Below, piece after piece: positions 59,432-64,000 of a DNA stretch of 64,000 nucleotides. A program made the translations under genes and the position numbers. Source of the DNA: SHLQ01 sp047638715 (GTDB taxonomy: Bacteria > Actinomycetota > Acidimicrobiia > Acidimicrobiales > SHLQ01). Below the pieces are notes generated by a model that was not told the DNA's origin, did no database searches, and saw nothing but the letters and a program-made list of their open reading frames with translations. The number at the start of each line of letters is the position of its first letter. Within the stretch, counting starts at the first letter, position 1. The stretch is taken from contig JBLIMK010000001.1 of NCBI GenBank assembly GCA_047638715.1, positions 45,939 through 109,938 of the forward strand, given 5' to 3'.

Positions 59432-60319
59432 ATGATCTCTCGATTCGAGTCCAACGTCGGCGTCGATTCCATGTCGAAGCCGCTACAAAGGGTCGCCATG
59501 CGCGCGCCCGGGGCGATTTTGCGAGCGGACCAACAGCTCTGGCACTATTCCGCGCCCGTCGATCCCGAGGCACTGAACTCCCAATATCAAGCCTTTGTTC
59601 AACTGGTTGAAGATTCGGGTGCCGAGGTGCTGTGGATGGACGACGAGGACGACGATCTCGCCGACTCCGTCTTCACCTACGATCCGTCGTTCGTCGTCCC
59701 GGGCGGGGCGGTCGTACTCTCACCGGGCAAGCCGCTTCGAGCTGGAGAGGCCGACCTGCATCGCCGGTTCTACGACCAGAACAACATCCCGATTCTCGGC
59801 GCGATCTCGACGCCAGGGACGGTGGAAGGCGGTGACTGCTTCTGGCTGGACGAGTCGACGCTCGCCGTCGGGAGAGGGTTTCGCACAAACCAATCAGGCA
59901 TCGAGCAGCTGCAGGCGATCTTGGAGCCACGGGGGATTGAGGTTCTCGCCTATGACCTGCCGTACTACCTCGGGCCCGAGGCCTGCCTTCATCTCATGTC
60001 GGTGGTGAGTTCGCTCGACGCAGACCTCGCGCTCGTTTATGCGCGGCTCGTGCCGACCGCGTTGTACTCGAAGATGCTCGACATGGGGTATACGTTGCTC
60101 CATGCGCCTGCGGACGAATTTGAGCGCAGTCTTGGCCTCAACCTCAATGTGCTGGCGACATCGCCACGAAATGTCATCGCGGTCGATGGGTTTCCCAAAA
60201 CGGCGGAACTTATGAGGTCATCGGGCTGTGAGGTTTCGACGTTTCTCGCTGATGCTTTGTGCATCCCTTGCGAGGGTGGTCCGACGTGTCTCACCCGTCC
60301 GATCCTGCGACGGGCCTAG
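59432..60319 (+). CDS. Dimethylarginine dimethylaminohydrolase-like amidinotransferase-fold enzyme
   Basis: 295 residues. Amidinohydrolase fold: SVFTYDPSFVVPGGAVV, GTVEGGDCFWLDE (substrate-binding Glu/Asp), YYLGPEACLHLMSVVSSL with the catalytic His, and CEGGPTCLTRPI with the C-terminal catalytic Cys. These hydrolyse dimethylarginine or related guanidino compounds to citrulline and an amine. The substrate could also be arginine or another guanidine. TACCCT 6 bases before the ATG supports the start. Confidence 0.85.
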   Translation: MISRFESNVGVDSMSKPLQRVAMRAPGAILRADQQLWHYSAPVDPEALNSQYQAFVQLVEDSGAEVLWMDDEDDDLADSVFTYDPSFVVPGGAVVLSPGKPLRAGEADLHRRFYDQNNIPILGAISTPGTVEGGDCFWLDESTLAVGRGFRTNQSGIEQLQAILEPRGIEVLAYDLPYYLGPEACLHLMSVVSSLDADLALVYARLVPTALYSKMLDMGYTLLHAPADEFERSLGLNLNVLATSPRNVIAVDGFPKTAELMRSSGCEVSTFLADALCIPCEGGPTCLTRPILRRA

Positions 60320-60346
60320 GATCGACTGGAGAGGGAGTTCAACCTG

Positions 60347-60541
60347 ATGAAACAACCGAAGTGGGCGGCCGCCGGCGCATCCACACCCACCACCATTGGG
60401 ACGTTCTTGTCGTTCATGGCGGCGCTGATTGGCGGATTGGGCGTGCTCGTGCTGGCTTTCGGCCAATGGCTTCCCGGCACTCTCTTCCTGGCAATGGGCG
60501 CGACCATGTGGCTCACTGGACGCTGGCTTATCAGCCGCTAA
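60347..60541 (+). CDS. Small two-helix membrane protein, function unknown
   Basis: 64 residues from an ATG with GAGGGAG about 13 bases upstream. Two hydrophobic helices, GTFLSFMAALIGGLGVLVLA and TLFLAMGATMWLTG, separated by a short Gly/Pro turn, form a hairpin. It follows the amidinohydrolase gene by 27 bases and may be co-transcribed. Confidence 0.6.
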   Translation: MKQPKWAAAGASTPTTIGTFLSFMAALIGGLGVLVLAFGQWLPGTLFLAMGATMWLTGRWLISR

Positions 60542-60560
60542 ACGCCCAGTGAGATCGAGA

Positions 60561-61058
60561 CTAGGCGTCGCCAGAACCGACCAATTCGGCCAGTTTGTCG
60601 ATGGCCATCGCCCAACCACCAGCACCTGGAGATCCCGCAGGAACGCCGACGTGCGTCATTACCATTCGCGTCTTTTCGCCGAGGTCCTCGAGTTCGACGA
60701 TGACCTCGGTCTCCATTGGGTGACCGTCCGGCATCCCCATGTCCGCGGCGCTCTTCAGGTCGCCGTTCTCATCAGCCATGGCATCGGTGTACACGAGGCG
60801 AGATGTCGGCGTGACCTCTCGGTACTCGCCGGCAAACCACATCTGCATGTCACCGTTTGGAGTGGTAATCTCCATGCAGATCAGCCGAGACCCGCCGACG
60901 CGAACGTCCATGTTGGCGACTGGGATGCTGGCGCCCTGAGGGCCGTACCACTTCTGAAAGTGGTCAGCTTCGGTCCACATCTTCCAGATGAGATCGACGG
61001 GTGCGTCGAGGGTGCGTTCGATTACGGCCCATTCTGGGGTGCTGGCTGTTTCGCTCAT
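60561..61058 (-). CDS. SRPBCC/AHSA1-like protein
   Basis: 165 residues. START-like fold signs: WAVIERTLDAPVDLIWKMWT at the start, FQKWYGPQGA, and a final GWAMAIDKLAELVGS helix. Such proteins bind hydrophobic ligands. The ATG overlaps the stop of the ArsR gene by 4 bases, a common ArsR-SRPBCC pairing in actinobacteria in which the regulator controls the ligand-binding protein. Confidence 0.85.
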   Translation of the reverse strand: MSETASTPEWAVIERTLDAPVDLIWKMWTEADHFQKWYGPQGASIPVANMDVRVGGSRLICMEITTPNGDMQMWFAGEYREVTPTSRLVYTDAMADENGDLKSAADMGMPDGHPMETEVIVELEDLGEKTRMVMTHVGVPAGSPGAGGWAMAIDKLAELVGSGDA

Positions 61059-61429
61059 TTTTTGGGTGCTCCGTCCCTTGGTTCTGTTTGTAGTTGCAGG
61101 AGATACTCATCCATCCGGTCGAAACTCGACTCCCAGACGGCGAGATGTTGTTCAGCCCAGCTCGACACGTCCTGCAGGGGAGTGGCGTCGAATTTGCATG
61201 GGCGGTATTGAGCCCGTTGGGTTTGCGCTACTAGGCCGGCCCGTTCGAGGACCTTGATGTGGCGCGAGATCGCGGGAAGGGTCATCGCGAACGGTTGGGC
61301 GAGTTCGTTCACGGTCGCTTCGCCCTCAGCGAGACGCTCCAGGATGGCGCGACGGGTCGAGTTGGCGAGCGCCGCAAAGGTTTCGGTGAGACGTTCGTCG
61401 TCGGTTGGGTGGTGGAGGGTTGATGTCAT
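61055..61429 (-). CDS. ArsR-family transcriptional regulator
   Basis: 124 residues. Winged helix: FAALANSTRRAILERLAEGEATVNEL, MTLPAISRHIKVLERAGLV and a wing near RAQYRPCKF. No obvious metal-binding Cys pair, so it probably senses something else. It precedes an SRPBCC gene by 4-base overlap. An 8-base-arm inverted repeat at 61429-61466 covers its start codon, suggesting autorepression. Confidence 0.9.
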   Translation of the reverse strand: MTSTLHHPTDDERLTETFAALANSTRRAILERLAEGEATVNELAQPFAMTLPAISRHIKVLERAGLVAQTQRAQYRPCKFDATPLQDVSSWAEQHLAVWESSFDRMDEYLLQLQTEPRDGAPKK

Positions 61430-61466
61430 AGTTTACGTATTGGTTAATTAACGTATATGTAAACTA
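61429..61466. promoter_or_regulatory. Inverted repeat at the ArsR start, probable operator
   Basis: TAGTTTAC (61429-61436) and GTAAACTA (61459-61466) are perfect inverted arms. They flank an AT-rich spacer and touch the ArsR start codon. Confidence 0.6.
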
Positions 61467-61528
61467 CGGTCGAGATCAAAACAAGTCAACCCCGAGCAAA
61501 ACCGCTGCAGTTTTCACGACAGCTTTGC

Positions 61529-62374
61529 TCAAGCACCAATGTCCGGCGACCGGTAACCGCTCTCATGCCAAAGAATTGGAAAATGCTCCTCGGGGAACTC
61601 CGCTGATCCCGGGGTGCGGTAGTGACCGTAGAGCGGGCCGTTTCCCTCGTGAAGCCGCTCGGGCGCAAACTTGGAAACTGCCGGCGAGCAGTGGATCACG
61701 AGCGCCCGTCGATGCGCTTCCGATGTGTTTGGCCCGGAGCCATGCCACATCCAGCCATGGTGAAACGAGGCAGACCCTGCAGCGAGCTCCACGTATGCGT
61801 GCAAAGGCTCAGTGTGTGTCCTCGAAGCTGCAAGATTGACCGGAGCGCGATAGTCGTCCGGTGCGTGAAATTCCGTTTCCGGATCGTCCTCGTTCGGCCA
61901 ACGATGTGAGCCAACGGCGAACTCCATCGAGCCCATCTCGGCGGTCGTGTCATCGAGAGCGATCCAGCAGGTGATCATCTCCGATGGCGAAAACCACGAG
62001 CAGTAGGCATTGTCTCGGTGATAACCGAGCGAGCGTGCGCCCGGCGGCTTCCACAGCACGTTGTCTTGTATGAGCCTCACACCCGACCAGCGGGCCAATG
62101 TCGCAAGCGCCTTGCCGATTCCGGCATCGAGTACCGTCCAGGCGATCGTACGATCGCCTTTCCAGCCATTGCAGATCTGCCGGGTGAGTGTTGGGTCGCC
62201 TGTGCTCGATCGCCAATTTACCTCGTCGGGGGTCACCCCAGTATCGAATTCGCCGTCGAATAGAGGGCCGTAACGTCTTCGAAGCGCTGTGACGGTCGCA
62301 ACGTCGAGCACGTCGTCGACGAAGACGAAGCCGTCCTTGTCGAAGCGACGTTGCTGCTCGCCGGTTACTTGCAT
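61529..62374 (-). CDS. Phytanoyl-CoA dioxygenase family protein
   Basis: 281 residues. The non-heme iron site is visible: GYHRDNAYC (HxD) and the distal His in HHGWMWHGSGPN, with the 2-oxoglutarate Arg in AHRRALVIHC. Family members hydroxylate lipids, amino acids or alkaloid-like compounds. The substrate is unknown. The start is supported by minus-strand TAACGT (62383-62388), 8 bases upstream. Confidence 0.88.
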   Translation of the reverse strand: MQVTGEQQRRFDKDGFVFVDDVLDVATVTALRRRYGPLFDGEFDTGVTPDEVNWRSSTGDPTLTRQICNGWKGDRTIAWTVLDAGIGKALATLARWSGVRLIQDNVLWKPPGARSLGYHRDNAYCSWFSPSEMITCWIALDDTTAEMGSMEFAVGSHRWPNEDDPETEFHAPDDYRAPVNLAASRTHTEPLHAYVELAAGSASFHHGWMWHGSGPNTSEAHRRALVIHCSPAVSKFAPERLHEGNGPLYGHYRTPGSAEFPEEHFPILWHESGYRSPDIGA

Positions 62375-62382
62375 TGGGCGAG

Positions 62383-62388
62383 ACGTTA
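62383..62388 (-). promoter_or_regulatory. Leaderless -10 element for the PhyH gene
   Basis: Minus-strand TAACGT ends 8 bases before the ATG at 62374. Confidence 0.4.
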
Positions 62389-62426
62389 CTCCTCGGCTTG
62401 GACCACTCTCGCACTGTGACCAGAAC

Positions 62427-62441
62427 CACTAACCTTTAGTG
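62427..62441. promoter_or_regulatory. YodB-type half of azoR operator, distal site
   Basis: CACT-N7-AGTG, the same 4-7-4 geometry as the proximal site, 41 bases upstream of it (about four helical turns). Confidence 0.45.
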
Positions 62442-62467
62442 AGTAAATTACCCACCTCGACGTAACT

Positions 62468-62486
62468 TACTTTACATAAGTACAAT
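62468..62486 (+). promoter_or_regulatory. azoR promoter with YodB-type operator
   Basis: TACT-N7-AGTA (62468-62482) overlaps the -10 TACAAT (62481-62486). TCGACG at 62457-62462 may be the -35. A leader of about 16 bases with AAGGA precedes the ATG at 62509. TACT-N7-AGTA is the known consensus of the Bacillus HxlR-family repressor YodB. Confidence 0.55.
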
Positions 62487-62508
62487 CAACCTCCTAAGGA
62501 ACCCCCCT

Positions 62509-63096
62509 ATGACAACCATCCTCCGGCTCGAATCCTCCGCAAGCGGCTCCGCTTCGGTGACGAGCGGCCTCAACGAACTGCTTCTCGAGCGCCTCACGGC
62601 GATTCACCCAGACTCGACGATCGTCGAACGCGACCTCACGGCGCTACCGGTGCTGACCGCCGATAGCTTCGCCGCAAATGGAACACCTGTAGCCGAACGA
62701 TCAGCCGATCAATCCGAGCTCGCATCGCTCGCGGATGCGCTGATCGCCGAACTCTCTGCAGCCGACGTCATCGTGCTCGGTGCGCCGATCTACAACTTTG
62801 GATTGCCCTCTTCGGTGAAGGCGTGGATGGACCTGGTGGCTCGCGCAGGAACGACCTTCACCTATACCGAGACGGGTCCCAAGGGCCTCCTCGAAGGCAA
62901 GACGGCGTACGTCGTCACTGCGTCGGGAGGCGTGAGCATCGGTGATGCTGCAGACTTCGCGACTCCGCACATCACGCTGTTCCTGAACTTCCTCGGCATC
63001 TCCGACGTGTCGATCATCGATGCGGCTGGCCTCATGATGGATCCGGAGAAGGTGCAAAAGGCACAGGCTCAGATCCGTGAGCTCATCTCGGCCTAG
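62509..63096 (+). CDS. azoR: FMN-dependent NADH-azoreductase
   Basis: 195 residues. Flavodoxin-like fold: RLESSASGSASVTSGLNELL at the FMN phosphate site, VIVLGAPIYNFGLPSSVKAW, and VVTASGGVSIG. It reduces azo compounds and quinones with NADH and protects against quinone or electrophile stress. AAGGA precedes the ATG. Two sites matching the YodB-type operator lie upstream, and an HxlR gene follows 55 bases downstream. Confidence 0.9.
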   Translation: MTTILRLESSASGSASVTSGLNELLLERLTAIHPDSTIVERDLTALPVLTADSFAANGTPVAERSADQSELASLADALIAELSAADVIVLGAPIYNFGLPSSVKAWMDLVARAGTTFTYTETGPKGLLEGKTAYVVTASGGVSIGDAADFATPHITLFLNFLGISDVSIIDAAGLMMDPEKVQKAQAQIRELISA

Positions 63097-63112
63097 TGAG
63101 ATTCGTCAGGTC

Positions 63113-63153
63113 ATGGAATCCAAGGATCGAGATCACCTATCCTTGGGTTCCAT
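63113..63153. promoter_or_regulatory. 15-base-arm inverted repeat over the HxlR start
   Basis: ATGGAATCCAAGGAT (63113-63127) and ATCCTTGGGTTCCAT (63139-63153) pair with one mismatch around an 11-base spacer. The right arm contains part of the -10 TATCCT (63138-63143) and the start ATG (63152). Confidence 0.6.
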
Positions 63154-63517
63154 GACGACTGGTCAGACAGATGAGGACGATAGCGATTGTGACTATTGCC
63201 CACACTTCCAACACGCGCTCGAGCTGATCGGCCGTCGTTGGACGGGGTCCATTCTCAAGATCATCGGCGACCGCTCGCTTCGATTCGGTGAGATCCGCTC
63301 CGATATCCCAGGGTTGAGCGACAGGCTGCTCGACACCCGTCTCACCGAACTCGAAGACGAAGGCGTTGTATCTCGCATCGAGCGGAATGGCGAGGTCCGC
63401 TATGCGGCAACTGCGAAAGGTGTGGCACTCCGCCCCGCCTTTGATGCGATCGGGAAGTGGACCTACGAGTTCCCAATGGAAGAACGTCCTAATGCGCTTC
63501 CAGGACGTCGAAGCTGA
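63152..63517 (+). CDS. HxlR-family transcriptional regulator
   Basis: 121 residues from the ATG at 63152 (TATCCT ends 8 bases upstream). N-terminal CDYCPHFQHALELIGRRWTGS with the Cys typical of redox-sensing HxlR proteins such as YodB, then LRFGEIRSDIPGLSDRLLDTRL and the wing RYAATAKGV. The adjacent azoreductase and its YodB-like operators suggest that this protein represses azoR and responds to quinones through the N-terminal Cys (inference). A second Cys, three residues earlier, gives a CDYC pair. Confidence 0.88.
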   Translation: MTTGQTDEDDSDCDYCPHFQHALELIGRRWTGSILKIIGDRSLRFGEIRSDIPGLSDRLLDTRLTELEDEGVVSRIERNGEVRYAATAKGVALRPAFDAIGKWTYEFPMEERPNALPGRRS

Positions 63518-63652
63518 CGAAGAACCGGCTGGTCCGCCTCGATCGGGCCAACGAAGTGCGCTGTCCCCAGATCGGAAGTGTTGACGGCGTCTGGCTTGCC
63601 GGATTTCGGTTCGTGAGGTTGTTGTAGGGGCTTTGGCTGAGGGTTTTCGCAG

Positions 63653-64000
63653 CTAGGCGGTAACCGAGATCGCTCGTCGGCTGTTAGCCCGATCGTCGAG
63701 CTGATCGACGAGGCACGCAGCGACATCGGCTCGATTGATCTTGGTGATTTTGCCTGTGTTGGTTGCGGTGTAGGTGCCAGTGGGAGGGTCGTCCTTGAGG
63801 ATTGCTGCACGTACGATCGTCCAGTCGAGCGGACTCGCCTTGACGATGGCTTCTTGGCCGTGGTGGTCGGCGAGCAGGTTTCGCAGCATCGTGCGGAATG
63901 TGAGCCGCGACGACCAAGGAATCTGCTTCCAACTGTCATCGACACCGGCCGCGGACAGCACGACCAGTCGGTCCGTCTTCTGTTTGACCATTGCTTCGAC
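63653..64000 (-). CDS. NmrA/SDR-like NAD(P)-binding protein, C-terminal part
   Basis: At least 115 residues; the frame stays open to the window edge, so the N-terminal Rossmann part is missing. Visible: RLVVLSAAGVDD, then PLDWTIVRAAILKDDPPTG and ITKINRADVAACLVDQL, as in atypical short-chain dehydrogenases of the NmrA/YhfK type, which bind NAD(P) and act as redox sensors or reductases. The 135 bases before its 3' end hold no gene. Confidence 0.75.
   Translation of the reverse strand, partial: VEAMVKQKTDRLVVLSAAGVDDSWKQIPWSSRLTFRTMLRNLLADHHGQEAIVKASPLDWTIVRAAILKDDPPTGTYTATNTGKITKINRADVAACLVDQLDDRANSRRAISVTA

Overview
The window is a chromosomal segment of a high-GC actinobacterium, most likely from the class Acidimicrobiia (my inference; no 16S or other phylogenetic marker is present). 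The actinobacterial signs are a complete Pup-proteasome locus (ARC, Dop, Pup, PrcB, PrcA, PafA, PafB, PafC), an intact cvnABCD conservon, FbiC for coenzyme F420 with an F420-type PPOX oxidoreductase, DUF3151 and DUF4193-like proteins, and the Tat-HelY block. No tRNA, rRNA, CRISPR array, insertion sequence or prophage was seen. Genes are packed tightly, with many 4-base start/stop overlaps.

Layout: 1-5218, 3' end of gltD, then the conservon. 5215-13112, small conserved genes, a GDPD, pyruvate kinase, MobA, a rhodanese/RNase D pair and a LOG-family protein. 13143-18141, a methylmalonate-semialdehyde dehydrogenase and class III aminotransferase diverging from a MocR regulator and a DUF1185 protein. 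18147-22682, an HxlR regulator-fbiC operon diverging from an alpha/beta hydrolase. 22683-23584, an orphan ABC ATPase bracketed by two inverted REP-like palindromes. 23585-28635, a PhoU-like/Na-Pi cotransporter pair and transaldolase/transketolase. 28717-30614, a desaturase and a FIST protein. 30671-35886, a tight operon running from a PBP4-type carboxypeptidase through membrane proteins to a ubiquitin-like sulfur carrier (TtuB-like), a TtuA-like tRNA thiolase and the TrmI tRNA m1A58 methylase. 35873-46639, a ferredoxin, the Pup-proteasome system, PafBC and two signal peptidases. 48017-54078, TatB-TatC-HelY and an unusual two-domain ThyX-like protein. 54157-64000, many small genes, an RG-rich protein, a 585-base gene-free stretch with hairpins, and three small regulator modules (ArsR/SRPBCC, and azoreductase with HxlR).

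Two themes tie the window together. First, 25 gene starts have a TANNNT hexamer ending 6-8 bases before the start codon. This is the spacing expected if transcription begins at the start codon itself (leaderless mRNA), and it was used here to choose starts. Second, two different ubiquitin-like modifiers lie 5.6 kb apart: TtuB-like (ends in Gly-Gly) beside tRNA T-loop enzymes, and Pup (ends in Gly-Gly-Gln) beside the proteasome. The most testable regulatory find is a pair of (T/C)ACT-N7-AGT(A/G) sites upstream of an azoreductase gene that sits next to an HxlR gene. This reproduces the known YodB-AzoR1 quinone-sensing arrangement of Bacillus in an actinobacterium.
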